A DNA stretch of 64,000 nt, taken from assembly GCA_028023455.1 (NCBI GenBank), contig JAQFVV010000207.1:960208-1024207 (forward strand), given 5' to 3'. Source of the stretch: Epiperipatus broadwayi. Its lineage: Eukaryota > Onychophora > Udeonychophora > Euonychophora > Peripatidae. Made by a program: the position numbers and the translations under genes. Numbering within the stretch: the first letter of the stretch is position 1; the number at the start of each line of letters is the position of its first letter. Under the pieces are notes generated by a model. That model did not search any database and had not been told where the DNA came from. It saw nothing but the letters and a program-made list of their open reading frames with translations. Below are positions 34,250-45,444 of the stretch, one piece after another.

Positions 34250-35850
34250 TGAACCTGAGAAATAATATTCCAATTCTATTAAAGTCTGAAAATGCACCTT
34301 CTTATATGATGACAATAATGATTTTATTGGATGGAAGAAGTGTTTTGATCACCTTGGATGGATGATATAAGATTTGACTTGATGACTTGCAATGATTTAC
34401 CTATTTTATCTACTCATTTAGATATGGACAGAGATGTCCATCTTAGTGAAGTCAAAACTGTTTTTTATAATCTTAAAAATAGAAAGGCTGTAGGATGATG
34501 ATATTTTAGCTTCAAAATTATTGGTTTTTGTAGGAATATATGTACCAATAAATTTAGGGCATATAATTATTAAAACGAAGAGAATAGACAATATTAAAAT
34601 ATTTATTGTGGAATGTAATAATTACCTATTACATCAACAATACTTTTCAAGAATTTTGTTGAATAGATTGCTTCCAGTCAGAGATTAAAGTTTATAAGTG
34701 ATTCAACATCATTTTAGAATTTCAAGAAGTACTATTCATGATTTTTATTGCTATGCAAATGAAAGAAATGTTAAAGAAATATGGTTGTTTGAAATTAATT
34801 GATTGTTTACCAAAGTGTATTCTTATTATACAGATTCCACAAAATAGACTAGGAAAAGTATTATTATTATTAAAACAGAAAATCTGAAGCATTTAAAATG
34901 AAAGCAATTGTTAAACAATAATGTGTGTTTGTTTCAACATCTATTTACAGTTATCTATGCAATTATTTATGGGTTCTTAATAAAATAGAGAACAAGATAT
35001 GATACTGGTTTGACTGGTGACATTTTAAATTTGAATCAATTAAAAGCAAACACAAAAACCTCTTTTTGAATTCTGGATTTACATTATGCTGTTAATTATG
35101 CTATTTTTCCAGTTCAAACAACGATTTATAGAATGTACTTAATATTTTAAATGCAACATATAAAGGTTTTAGTTTACTAAATAATGGTCAAAAAACTCAA
35201 GTTCTTTATCAGCCAAAATCCTCAACAACTTTTAGCTTTAATGATTTCGCAACTTGAGAATGTAAACAAGTTTAAATGACATGGAAGTTTTATAAGTACA
35301 AAAGTGTACTTAGGGTACAACACATATTCTAAGATGCTGCTGTTTCTTTCAACAAATAATGAAAATGTAATTCATCACAGGAAATAATTACAACTGTGAT
35401 AGCTATAAATACAGTTGTTGTGTTACCTAATTAATTGTATGGAAGAGAGAAATGATTCCACTACTGACACAATATTAAAACATTAGAAAAATTACATTTA
35501 AGGATGTTCTATAACATTTTAGACTGTAATGGCAAGATCATCAAACTATCAACATGTTTTTTTACTTTGTTGTACGATTACATGTTATTTAACTAGACAT
35601 ATAGAATGGATGTTCAATAAAAGGGATGTTTGCAGTGAAGTTGAGCATAAGTTTTGTGAGAGGTAAAACCCATTTACAATATAAGGATTATAACAGAGAT
35701 GTTTTTTAAAGTTATAATGAAGTTTGTTTAGATTCAGAAACATGAAAGAAATTAAACATGGTGTTGAAGTATTTCAGAAAAGTTTTTGGCTGTTTAACAT
35801 GTAAAATATCAATTAAACAGAAAAATAAAGCAGCATGTCTTCTAATGGAC
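34250..35850 (+). pseudogene. Decayed LINE reverse transcriptase and tail (older clade)
   Basis: Collinear plus-strand peptides in shifting frames follow the order of a non-LTR reverse transcriptase: NLKNRKAVG (about 34469-34495, fingers 'LKNGKAPG' block), FSRILLNRLLPV (about 34644) and QHHFRISRSTI (about 34704, 'Q.GFR..RST' block). Next are LDLHYAVNYAIFPV (about 35073, where the YADD catalytic block has become YAVN), LENVNKFK then HGSFIS after a stop (about 35252, the 'YLG' block), and GKTHLQYKDYNRDV (about 35662, C-terminal 'RYKD' block). The catalytic Asp pair is gone and stops are frequent, so this is an ancient copy. It shares its tail block with the minus-strand relic at 1.6-2.4 kb. I do not see an endonuclease domain upstream. 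Confidence 0.72.
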
Positions 35851-36096
35851 ATATTTATGCTTCATATAATGGTTATTTTAGTCTTGTAAAACTTATTTCC
35901 AGAGAAGCTTTTATTCTTTCTCTTTTTCTCTCATTCTTTAATTATTTTCCATCACATGATCACCATCTCTTATACTAGCACATAATTGTTATTAAACAAG
36001 GCAAAACTCTCCATACACTAGTGCCACCCTATGCCAACTAGAGTAATCAATGGATGCCAGAAGGCTTGTGCATAAAATCTCTATCTAGTGCCTACT

Positions 36097-36157
36097 CATC
36101 CAATATCCCCAGACTAGTTTCTGGCTTGTGACCTTCATCAGTGAGGAGCCTTGGATC
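36097..36157 (-). ncRNA. Hammerhead ribozyme, family B, minus copy
   Basis: Minus strand: outer helix I ATCCAA pairing TTGGAT; inner helix I TCCTCA pairing TGGGGA (one G-U); CTGATGA (plus 36135-36141); helix II GGT-CACAA-GCC with a non-canonical A-A at the first position; GAAA (36118-36121); palindromic helix III ACTAGT; GTC triplet (36112-36114). Predicted cut between 36112 and 36111. The core is complete. The A-A opposition next to the core, instead of G-C, may weaken activity. Confidence 0.82.
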
Positions 36158-36461
36158 TGAGAGCACTGCACCCAGATCTAAGGATGTGCTAGTATAAGAG
36201 ATGGTGATCATGTGATGTTTAGTGGTTTAACACCAATCCTGCCTAATAGGATAGTGGTGGCTATGGTTGTTAAGAGCCAAAGACACCAAAATGTATGGGT
36301 GCTGAACTGAGTTCAGACCCATATGATTATATAAGCTATTGAGCTTAGATTGAAAATATTATTGTGTTTTCAATTAAGTTCTCATAGTTTTGTAGTTAAG
36401 TAGAGATAAAAGGTGGCTGCTGGAGGGTTGCATTAGATCCTAAGATCTAGGTGCAATGCTC

Positions 36462-36524
36462 TCAAATCCAAGGCTCCTCACTGATGAAGGCCACAAGCCA
36501 GAAACTAGTCTGTGGATATTGGAT
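36462..36524 (+). ncRNA. Hammerhead ribozyme, family B, plus copy
   Basis: CTGATGA 36481-36487, helix II GGC-CACAA-GCC, GAAA 36501-36504, helix III ACTAGT, GTC 36508-36510; predicted cut after 36510. Inner helix I has one mismatch (T-T) relative to the minus copy; the outer TCCAA/TTGGA helix is kept. Helix II differs from the minus copy by T to C, turning a G-U pair into G-C, so pairing is preserved. Confidence 0.82.
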
Positions 36525-36639
36525 GAGTAGGCACTAGATAGGGATTTTATGCACAAGCCTTCTGGCATCCATTGATTACTCTGGTTGGCACAGGGTGGCA
36601 CTACTGTATGGAGAGTTTTGCCTTATTATTTTCCATGTT

Positions 36640-37704
36640 GAAATAGGCATTCTCCTTTGCATAGGCTATTTATTATTACTAATAATTCTAATATAGAAGC
36701 GTTATTATTCAAACCTTTTTATAAAGACAATATTACTTATTTAGATGATAAATTATTATAAAATGGAGAAAGAAAATAAATATAACCGATATCTCTAAAA
36801 AAGTTAATCATAAATTATTACAGATTAATTATAAATAGGGAAAAGAATTCCATTCCAAAAAGTATAACCCAAAAGTTTGTTAATAGTAGTAGAAAAATAT
36901 CTGCTATGAAAGAACAATATTTTAAATATTTTAATAAAGAATATTATACATTTGACTAACAATCGGCTTTTCTATAATAATCTCAATCATAAAAATATTC
37001 ACTATTAAAAGATTACAATTTAATAATAATACAACAAATAAAAATGACTACAGAAATATTCAAAAATGAATAGTATATAGACATAATAATTCACTTTTCC
37101 GGATAATACTGTGAAATATATTTCACACATTTGATAATAAAATTCATTATAACGATTTAAATTGCGTACATCCTTATTACAATTCTGATTATAGGAAGAA
37201 TAAATATTTGCTTCATTAATTTTTGTTTTATGATTTGCACTTTGACATTTCCAAATAATATTTAAAATCATATTTAGAGATATATAGTATGTGAAATTAT
37301 ATGTTATGAACTGAAATATCAGAGCAGTAGATCTAAGTTCACACGTTTATCAATATTAAAGGCGTGTTTATTTGACAAACTCTTCATTAATTCTTAAAGT
37401 AGGAGGAAAAATAAATGAATTAACTAGAAACTTTAATAAAATATTTATTTTTGAAAGATATTTTAATTCTTTTGCCAATAATAAATTTATGTTTAAAAAA
37501 ATAAACTGATATTACACCAGACGGCAAAAATATTCAATTCCATTACTTCTAGAAAAATTTAAAATAATTCTGATGAAAAAGAATATATTTGGTTGAAATA
37601 AAATATTTTGGGTTTGGCTTGAAATAAAGTTGAACACTATGAAAACTATATTAAAATTGATTCAATTTATCTAAAGCTAAAACTGCTACTTTATTGAAAA
37701 ATTA
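36640..37704. other. AT-rich stretch, nothing recognised
   Basis: No supported feature. The minus-strand frame 37020-37271 is AT-rich and unrecognised. Confidence 0.4.
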
Positions 37705-38360
37705 GCTAATATTCAAGGTCAAGAAAGGTATAAACATATATAATGTATAATGAATATGTAAAATAATAATTGTATAATAATAAGAGTATGTAAAATAAGA
37801 ATAATAATTGTATAATAATAAGAGTACAACAATGTAGAATAAAACTAAGAGTACAATAATAAATGTAGAATAAAAGTAATAACTGTAAAAAATAATGAAT
37901 ATGTAAAATAAGAATAACTATAGTAATTATGTATAACGATTGTGTAAAATTACAATGGTGTTAAATCATAGAAAGCCCAGCTGACCTTATAGGGTCAGAA
38001 AACTGTGTAAAATACCATATATGGTGAGAAATGTAAAAATACTGTGTGTATGTGAAAATGTATTGAAACACCATATATAGTTAGGAATGTAAAAAACTCC
38101 AGAAGTCTTGAGAGGTATATAAACTCCCAGAACCAGATCTAATTGTTCTGAGTTTTAATTATAAGTCAGAGACTTCTGCCTCTGTAAGTCCAAAAGCAGG
38201 ACTAGGGTTATTATATGCAGGTGACCACGACCTTTTATTATTTTATTATGCCTTATAATAGGCAATGTATATAGTTAAAATTATTCGTATTAAACTATAA
38301 TCTTACCATCTCAATTCTGCCTTTGTCCATTTATTTACTTGCTGGTCTTAAGACATAACA
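37705..38360 (+). repeat. Left LTR of Ty3/gypsy element
   Basis: Matches 40229-40971 from ATTCA.GGTCAAGAAAGG to TGGTCTTAAGACAT.ACA. It contains A/T-rich tandem units of about 45 bp (about 37762-37920), a TATA box at 38116-38123 and, further downstream, the GTTCTGAGTTTTAATTATAA block typical of a transcription start region. The 5' boundary is approximate. Confidence 0.82.
38116..38123 (+). promoter_or_regulatory. TATA box in left LTR
   Basis: TATATAAA within GAGGTATATAAACTCCC. The same box is kept at 40727-40734 in the right LTR inside a more symmetrical GGGGTATATAAACCCC, consistent with the retrotransposon promoter. Confidence 0.65.
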
Positions 38361-38363
38361 AAT

Positions 38364-38382
38364 TGGCGCAGTTGACACAGGA
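38364..38382 (+). promoter_or_regulatory. Primer-binding site candidate
   Basis: TGGCGCAGTTGACACAGGA starts three bases after the left LTR. The leading TGG fits a tRNA CCA end. The tRNA species is not identified. Confidence 0.6.
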
Positions 38383-38524
38383 ATCGAATCTGAAAGAAAG
38401 TGCAGTCAATACAGGAATGGAACTACATTAAAAATTGGCTTGGTCATCATAGGATTGAATCTGGAAATAATTGCCTAAACACCAAACTGAGACAAATCAT
38501 AAGTGGATTTGAATCAACAAAAAA

Positions 38525-39100
38525 ATGGCAAGCATATCGCAAGTTAATATATGCATGTTTAATGTAGAAAATCCTAAGTGATTGGCCACTGTATGTTCAG
38601 ATGATCAAAAATTCTTTACACTGAATATTAATACCGAGAATACTGTAAAAGTAGCCTCATTACTTTGTTTCACAGGCCAGAGAGTAATCGAAATAGCTAA
38701 CAAACTGTGTGGAAATTCACCAGAGACACAGAAAGACGATGAGCTCGTAAAACAGCTAAATGAATATTTCAATAACCAGCCATCCAAGTTTATCACTCGA
38801 TTGCACTTTAGAAGCAGAAGGCAAAGAAAAAATGAGAAAATAAAAGAATATGACATTGGTTTAAGAGAGATGGTAAAACCATACCTTTACGGTAAAAATT
38901 TAGAGGAAGCTCTTCTAGAACAGCTATTATATGGAATAATAGATGACCAGTTTAGGCAGATCTTATTAGCAATAAAATATCTAACTTATGAAGAAGCTAT
39001 CAGACATGGAACAGCTTATGAACTGCTGCATGACCAAGTGAGAGAGTTCAGAAGTTTCATGAGACAACCACTTCAAGCTACAATTTTTAAAAATGTCTGA
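38525..39100 (+). pseudogene. Ty3/gypsy gag (capsid region) with internal stop
   Basis: An ATG at 38525 opens the frame, but an in-frame TGA at 38579 interrupts it after 18 codons. From there the frame stays open to 39100. The product reads as a retrotransposon capsid: residues KVASLLCFTG, then DDELVKQLNEYFNNQPS, RLHFRSRRQRKNEKIKEY and LEEALLEQLLYGI. These correspond to the 'F..R.Q..ESI..Y...LR' and 'DRLVCGI.D..IQ..LL' blocks of gypsy gag. The zinc knuckle follows in the next frame (39093-39314). The stop probably came from TGG to TGA. Gag would form the particle in which reverse transcription takes place. Confidence 0.83.
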
Positions 39101-39314
39101 AGTTAAGTCCAAAACCAATAAACAAATTAAATGTTTCCGATGTAGAAAGATCAGTCACAAAGTCCATGATTGCAATATGCCAGAAACTGAAAGTTATCGG
39201 AAAATAACTGAGTATCATGAAAGATGGTACCACCATACAAACCCGAGCAGAAAATTTCTGTGCAGAGTGATGGAAAGTAGCTACATAAAAAATGCTATAG
39301 ACAAATCTGATTAA
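39093..39314 (+). pseudogene. Gag nucleocapsid zinc knuckle
   Basis: This frame overlaps the end of the capsid frame by eight bases in another phase. It carries CFRCRKISHKVHDC, a perfect C-X2-C-X4-H-X4-C zinc knuckle that binds RNA in retroelement nucleocapsids. Whether the phase change is a programmed shift or a mutation cannot be told from one copy. After the knuckle the frame runs about 45 residues and stops. The protease and polymerase that should follow are absent. Confidence 0.78.
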
Positions 39315-39454
39315 ATTACAATAAACAAAATTAATCGACACAGAATCACAGAGAAAAAACAGATCGCATGTAGCCACATCATCTAGATGCCCAGATAAAG
39401 CTGATTTGCATATAACAAATAATTCGTAAATTGCAATGATCAATTAAGACCAAA

Positions 39455-40046
39455 TAATATTAATAGAAGAATAATAGCAGAATGGACTAATGCAGAATCT
39501 GGCTACAGTGGACTCAAAAATTGGACAAGAACCAAATGGCCTGCTAGATGTCCTCCCTACCGAGATAAAGGATTGTGGAAAGTACGCAAAAGGCTATCCG
39601 TAAACAAAGGCTGTATATTGATGAACAACAAAGTGCTTATACCTAGCGATGGTCGCATAAAAATACTTAGATTACTACATCAGACTCATCTTGGGATAGT
39701 TAGAGCTAAAAACCTGGCACACAACTGTGTATGGTGGCCATGTATAAATAGAGGCATCGAGCTATATATTAAAAATTGTGATAAATGCCAAATACCAGCT
39801 GAACTTCTGTTTCAAAAGAAAATACAAAACAAATTATCAATCTTGCTGCCTCCCAGACAAAAAATTAACGAGAGAGTAATGGGAGGGAAAGGTTTTGAAA
39901 TAGGTGATAACGTTTGGTCACTGAACAAAAATAAAAAGGCTTTTGAAAAAACAACCGTGACAAGTAAAATTGCAAATCAATTAGCTGAAATTGAAACTGA
40001 TGAATGTGTAAAACTGTGGAAACCTAAAAATCAGTTGAGAAGATGA
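39455..40046 (+). pseudogene. Ty3/gypsy integrase remnant (HHCC zinc domain)
   Basis: The frame has no ATG start and is open from about 39455, because a deletion joined it to upstream sequence. It contains the integrase N-terminal zinc domain: ILRLLHQTHLGIVRAKN with the histidines, CVWWPCINRGIELYI, then CDKC with the cysteines. The sequence then jumps to a basic C-terminal part (KGFEIGDNVWSLNKNKKAF), so the catalytic D,D-35-E core is lost by another deletion. No enzymatic function is possible. Confidence 0.83.
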
Positions 40047-40228
40047 GAATTGCCAACAGATGAAAACTCTTCCAAAGCTGAGATAGCCGCATCGAAACCA
40101 CCATCAACAAACAGCAAATTGGTGAAGCACAGCAAAGACGGCCAGCAACCAGCAAAGACTAGAAATCCCCCGTCTCATCTCAAAGACTATGTTAGGTGAA
40201 AAACAATACTTCTGGAGTGGGGGAGGAA

Positions 40229-40971
40229 TGCAGTATTCATGGTCAAGAAAGGTATAAACATATATAATGTATAATGAATATTTAAAATAATAATAATTGT
40301 ATAATAATAAGAGTATGTAAAATAAGAATAATAATTGTATAATAATAAGAGTACAATAATGTAAAATAAAACTAATAACTGCAATGTATAATAAATGTAA
40401 AATAAGAAGTAATAATTGTATAATAAAAAGAGTATGTAAAATAAGAATAATAATTGTATAATAATAAGACTACAATAATAAATGTAGAAAAAAAGTAATA
40501 ACTGTAAAAAATAATGAATATGTAAAATAAGAATAACTGTATAGCAATTACGTATAACAATTGTATAAAATTACAATGTTGTTAAATTATAAAAAGCCCA
40601 GATGACCTTATAGAGTCAGAAAACTGTGTAAAATACCATATATGGTGAGAAATGTAAAAATACTGTCTATATGTGTAAATACCTTATATGGTTAGGAATG
40701 TAAAAGACACCAGAAGTCTTGAGGGGTATATAAACCCCCAGAACCTCATTTAATTGTTCTGAGTTTTAATTATAAGTCAGAGACTCCTGCCTCTGTAAGT
40801 CCAAAAGCAGGACTAGGGTTATTATATGCAGGTCAACATGACCTTTTATTATTTTATTATGCCTTATAATAGGCAATGTATATAGTTAAAATTATTGGTA
40901 TTAAACTATAATCTTACCATCTCAATTTTGCCTTTGTCTATTTATTTACTTGCTGGTCTTAAGACACAGCA
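40229..40971 (+). repeat. Right LTR of Ty3/gypsy element
   Basis: Partner of 37705-38360. It begins after the purine tract at TGCAGTATTCATGG and ends at AAGACACAGCA. It has more copies of the A/T-rich tandem unit (about 40290-40540) than the left LTR. TATA box at 40727-40734. Open frames on the minus strand at 40187-40560 are products of the A/T tandem repeats, not genes. Confidence 0.82.
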
Positions 40972-41381
40972 TATAGTTATGATATTCTTTTAATTGGAGA
41001 TTTTAATTTTCTAAAATTGTTTGAGGTAAAAGTATTTTTCAAAATAAATATTCTTATAAACATAGTAATTTGGTTAAAAATGAGCTGATTCTATACAATT
41101 TTTTGTAGAATATACAATCTTTACATAAAAAAACATTATTTGCACTTATAAATATATGTCATTCATGTTTGACTTTTAATTACAAGTTAATTTTATGAAG
41201 CAAAGTAAAAAAAATTATATTACAGAAATAATTTCTATAAATATTTCAGATGACATAAATAGGACTGTTTGACAGATAATAATAACATTGACAGATAATA
41301 ATAACATTAAAAAGAATACTAACAATTTCAGTCAAATATTTACAACATAATTGATAAACATGTATCAAATATTATAAAAAA

Positions 41382-42399
41382 AATTTGGTGCTGATATAGT
41401 ATGCGCTTGGCAGCCATTTTGAATTTCAAAACACCCAAAAACATTGCTGGCACATGCAAATGATAAATGACATCAACTAGAAACACTCAGTTTTCAAAAA
41501 AGTAAATCACCTAAGGCACTGCAATTAAAAAAGGGTTGTGTGAAGGGTATACACTTAAAAAAAAGTGCGGGAAAATGTTACATTAAATAGCCTAAGGTGC
41601 TACTATAAAAAAACTAAAAAAATGCGGGAAAAGAAAAAGAAGTGAACATTGAAAATTAAAAAATACTTTAAGATAAACCAAAAACGCTAATTTAGTAAAT
41701 CTTAAACAATTAACTTATGTTAAGGCATTTAAAAAAAAATCATAAATGATATTTACAAAAACCCGTTAAAATATAGCAATCATTAGAAAAATAATAAATG
41801 CTATTTTAAAAAGCTCAAGTCCGGTCTATCAACGCTATATACTAAATCAGTATTATAATTTTAAAAAACAATATATAAAAACTATACTGCTATAAATCAA
41901 ACATTGGGCTGTAATGTCACATTAAATAGCCTAAGGTGCTACTATCAAAAAAAAATGCGGGAAAAGAAAGTGAACATTGAAAATTAAAAAATAATTAAAA
42001 TAAACCTACTTTAAAATAAACCCAAAATGCTAATGTATATAGTGATAATAAAATACTGTGACAGTAAATCTTAAACAATTAACATATGTTAAGGCTTTGA
42101 AAAAAAAAATCGTAAATGATATTTACAAAAACCCTCTTTAAAATATAGTGATCATTAAAAAAATAATAAATGCTTTTTTAAAAATCTCACTCCGGTCTTT
42201 CAACACTATATATTAAATCAGTATTATAATTTTAAAAAACAACATTTAAAAACTAATCAAACATTGGGTTGTAACATCACATTAAATAGTTAAAGGGTAT
42301 ATTATGGAAAAAAAAAAGTGCGGGAAAAGAAAAAGAGGTGAAAACTGAAAATTACAAAATACTTTAAGATAAACCAAAAACGCTAATTTATATATATAT
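41382..42399 (+). repeat. Foldback element, left arm, outer part
   Basis: The outer arm begins near AAATTTGGTGCT and matches the reverse complement of the right arm ending at about 59934. Inside are tandem units of about 350 bp, each starting CACATTAAATAG (about 41580, 41918 and 42278 here, another at 54248). Each has a TGCGGGAAAA motif and an ATAAACC-AAAA-GC-TAAT block. The first 190 bp (41382-41570) include GGCAGCCATTTTGAATTTCA and a GTGTGAAGGGTATACACTTA block, present once per arm. No transposase is encoded. The Ty3/gypsy element with giant LTRs splits this arm at 42399/53991. I found no target duplication, so insertion as a transposon is inferred from the arm structure. Confidence 0.8.
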
Positions 42400-45300
42400 T
42401 GTGCCATTACAATTTAGTCATTAGCTAAATTTGTAGAAATGTGCATAAAGAAAAATGTAAAACAAAAATCATCATCACATTTTTATGTAAAAAGGAAGCT
42501 GTAGGGCATCCAAGTTTAAACCCTACAAGATCAGGTTTTAAATGCTTAAGGCAGAAAGAAAGTGGACAACAGTTATATTCTTTAATTGTTTGTGTGTTGA
42601 TAGAAAACTCAAAAAAAGTAATACACACATTTAACTATTCAATATTTAAATTTTTTTTGTTAAAAAGTAAAGTAATAACGCATATGTATAGGCAGTGTGT
42701 GTGTAAGCTATTTAATTGTTGTTGTATATTTCAAATATTAAACTCTCTTCAAAGCTAACCTACATTTGCTAAATTCTGATATTTTATTCTGGTTCTATTT
42801 TATTATTCTATTTCTATTTTTGTTCTTTGTCTATGATTATAATTTGGAGCTTAAAAGTTGTAGTTTGGGGTTTAAAAATTGTAAGAGTTTAATGTAGATA
42901 TTAAAATCATAATTTCTAAAAAGCATTTACATTGTTTTATAGGCCTGTTTTATAAATAATTTGAATGAGTGTACTTACATTTTTTTTTTTTTTACATATT
43001 GAAGAAGAAAAGGAAGAAAATTTGTTAAATTATATATTTTGTGTTATAAAAGATTTTTTTTTTCTGTTAAAACTTAGAGACGATGTGAGAGGTCTAATTT
43101 TGAAAGTGTCTCATCCTAAGATCAAAAAGAAAGAAGCTCAAATTTTCGGTGTTATATTTGTGACAGAGATGTGAGAAAAAGGATTAAGACTACTTTTTTT
43201 CCTTCAAAACAAAACTTGTCTAAAAATCAGGATAGTGAGATTTTTAGTACTATCCAGCTAAAAAACGATTTGGTTGAAAATAAGTTATAAATCCAATTAA
43301 AAGAGGTGGTCAAAAATAGAAAAAAATCCGATATAAAAGCAATCTGGAAAATCAATTGAGTTATTATGAGGAAGTCTTTTAAAAATATTGGCACTAAGGA
43401 AGCAAGCCTTTTAATTCTGCAAATATCAATTAAAAAAAAAAATCATTTTAATATAAAGTTTTTTTTTGTTGAAGATGAAAAACAGCATGGCAGGTTAAAA
43501 TAGATATATTTCATCTGCAGAAATTCCCTGATTCATCATCAACCAGCATATCATATGGGAAAGAAGGAGTCTTGTCTGAATGAAAAGAAAAATGATATTC
43601 TACACCTTTCAACTGACCGAGAGAAATAAGATGTTTTTAAATAGAAAGAAAAAAACATTCACCTGCATTTGAAGGCGATCAGGAAAAAGAGTAATCTACT
43701 ATTAAATATTAAATCATCACGTCCAATTAATTATTCCAGTAACTGAGTTTAAACCCAAGAAAAATTATAAATGTGAAAACAACTGCTGTACTTTATCCAC
43801 TAACAGAATCATGCTTGAGAGGAAGAGAATTAAGTTAATATAATGATTTCCAAATTGTCCACTGAAGCAAATAGCCTCAATAGGATCATCTTCATCAAAT
43901 AATTATACACCTCAAGAAAGAAATTGTTCCAAAAAAAACAGAAATGGTAGCTGCAAAAGTATAGACATTAAACAAGATAAATTTGACTCATTGGAAGTCG
44001 CTACAAAGAATAGAACTGGTAATATAAATTTTCTTTTATATATTTTCTTTATGATATCAGAGACTTAGTAAAATTTTAGCAACAGAGTGGTATATTTTTG
44101 TTTATAGTACTTTTAAAACACCCAAGATCAATTGAAACACAGAATTTTTTAATAACGATAAACATAAGCTTCATTAATGATTTTATATGTACTAAAATTA
44201 TGATTGTCTATTAACTTAAAGTTATGAAATGTTATTAATATGTAACATATTTTTTTTTGTTATTATTTTGTTTTAAATAATATTCTTGTTATTATGGGGA
44301 TAAAACATGCCCATACATAATAATATAATACTTGTTGCATATATGTAATTGTGTGTGAATGTAAAACAATAGGCAATATTAAGAATATTAGAGTATTGTG
44401 TTTTAAGTTAAAGTATAGCATTTCAGAGGGTAGAAGTGAGGGCGCGAAAAATAATTTAAAAATTGTTCTGGAAATCTTGCTTTTTCACTTCTACTAACAT
44501 TTTCTTTGTCATTCTACTTTACATGTTAGATTATAAAAGTATGTGTGCAAAAGAGAAAAGAAAAAAGAAAAAGTGTTTTTTTTTTTTTTTTGAGATATTT
44601 TCCGTGGAGTGAGAATCCTAGCAAAGTTGACATCTAATTTAAAATTATACCAGTTAGGGAAAGGGGGAAGAATTTAAAATTATGTTATATTTTAAACATC
44701 ATTATATTTTGTTGTTATTGTTAATATAAATTTTCATGTAGGTCTAGAAATTTTTATGTATATGTTAGAAATGCAGTAATAAATATTAGTTTATCTTAGT
44801 AAACAAGGTGTATATATTTCATTAAGAGTAGTTCTTTATTAAGTGTGATCATTCATCATCAAGGTGAATATTATCTATTTAAGTTCCAATTAGATATACT
44901 AAGATTAGCCACTAATTATTAATTTCTGAAACTAAATTTTATGATTAGGCTTAGTTCTAAACCTGTGGTTGAGATCATTATCATTGTCATCATCATCATC
45001 ATCACATTTTACTTGATGAGATAGATAAAGATTTAAAGGCCATAAATAAATAAGTGATTTCATGGTACTTAGTTGACATTCGTGAATAAATATTATAACC
45101 ACCATTCCATCATCTATAACAGTGTTTCCCAACCTGTGGTATGCGTACCACTGGTGGTACGCGAGTTGTTGGTTGGTGGTACACGAAAAATAATCAATAA
45201 TGGCGGACATAAAAAAAAAATTAAATCATAAAAATATCATAGAAACGTTTTTTTCTATAATTCATATAAATTATTTTAATTAATAATATTATACAGTAAA

Positions 45301-45444
45301 GTTGTTAATATGTACAGTCGATAACGATCTTTAATGTTAATGATAAAATTGAAAGTATGATTAAGAAATTAAATTTTTGGAAACAGTAATATATATAAGT
45401 ATTGAAAACAATCAACTGGAAGTATTCGAAACTCTACATATTTT

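Larger units (their letters stand above)
35953..36624. mobile_element. Hammerhead repeat family B, copy 3 (young inverted dimer)
   Basis: A 672-bp insertion with a perfect 12-bp target duplication ATTATTTTCCAT (35941-35952 and 36625-36636). The left third (35953 to about 36186) reads minus and the right part (about 36187-36624) reads plus; each carries a ribozyme, so the two point outwards. The monomer is about 450 bp. The left end is CACATGATCACC and the right end is GGAGAGTTTTGCCTT, the same terminal positions as in the older copies at 6.6 and 7.4 kb. There is no coding frame. A MITE would not be expected to have 10-12-bp duplications or internal ribozymes, so I favour a retrozyme-like element copied by an unidentified reverse transcriptase. 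Confidence 0.87.
37705..40971 (+). mobile_element. Ty3/gypsy-type LTR retrotransposon, internally deleted
   Basis: Two similar long terminal repeats (about 37705-38360 and 40229-40971) flank an internal region of about 1.9 kb. A primer-binding-like TGGCGCAGTTGACACAGGA (38364-38382) follows the left repeat and a purine-rich tract (about 40215-40228) precedes the right one. Internally only a gag with a zinc knuckle and an integrase remnant remain; protease, reverse transcriptase, RNase H and the integrase catalytic core are missing. The right repeat is longer because of expanded A/T-rich tandem units. The ends do not show a clear TG..CA at the left 5' end, nor an unambiguous target duplication. 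It could move only with proteins supplied by a relative, and its gag has a stop, so it is probably dead. Confidence 0.85.

Noticed and set aside
35953-36624. Ordinary MITE or DNA-transposon foldback
   Set aside because: The inverted structure suggested a MITE, but a 12-bp duplication, lack of true terminal inverted repeats at the ends, and a hammerhead in each half fit a ribozyme-bearing retro-repeat better.
37762-37920. Functional satellite or regulatory array in the LTR
   Set aside because: The A/T-rich units are simple-sequence-like and vary in number between the two LTRs. Slippage is sufficient to explain them.
40187-40560. Tyrosine-rich minus-strand proteins
   Set aside because: They are translations of the A/T tandem repeats in the LTR and have no codon or domain signal.
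44932-45210. Minus-strand gene of 92 codons with an aspartate run
   Set aside because: It crosses the boundary between the LTR and the hAT insertion and includes a CAT microsatellite, so it cannot be an ancestral gene.
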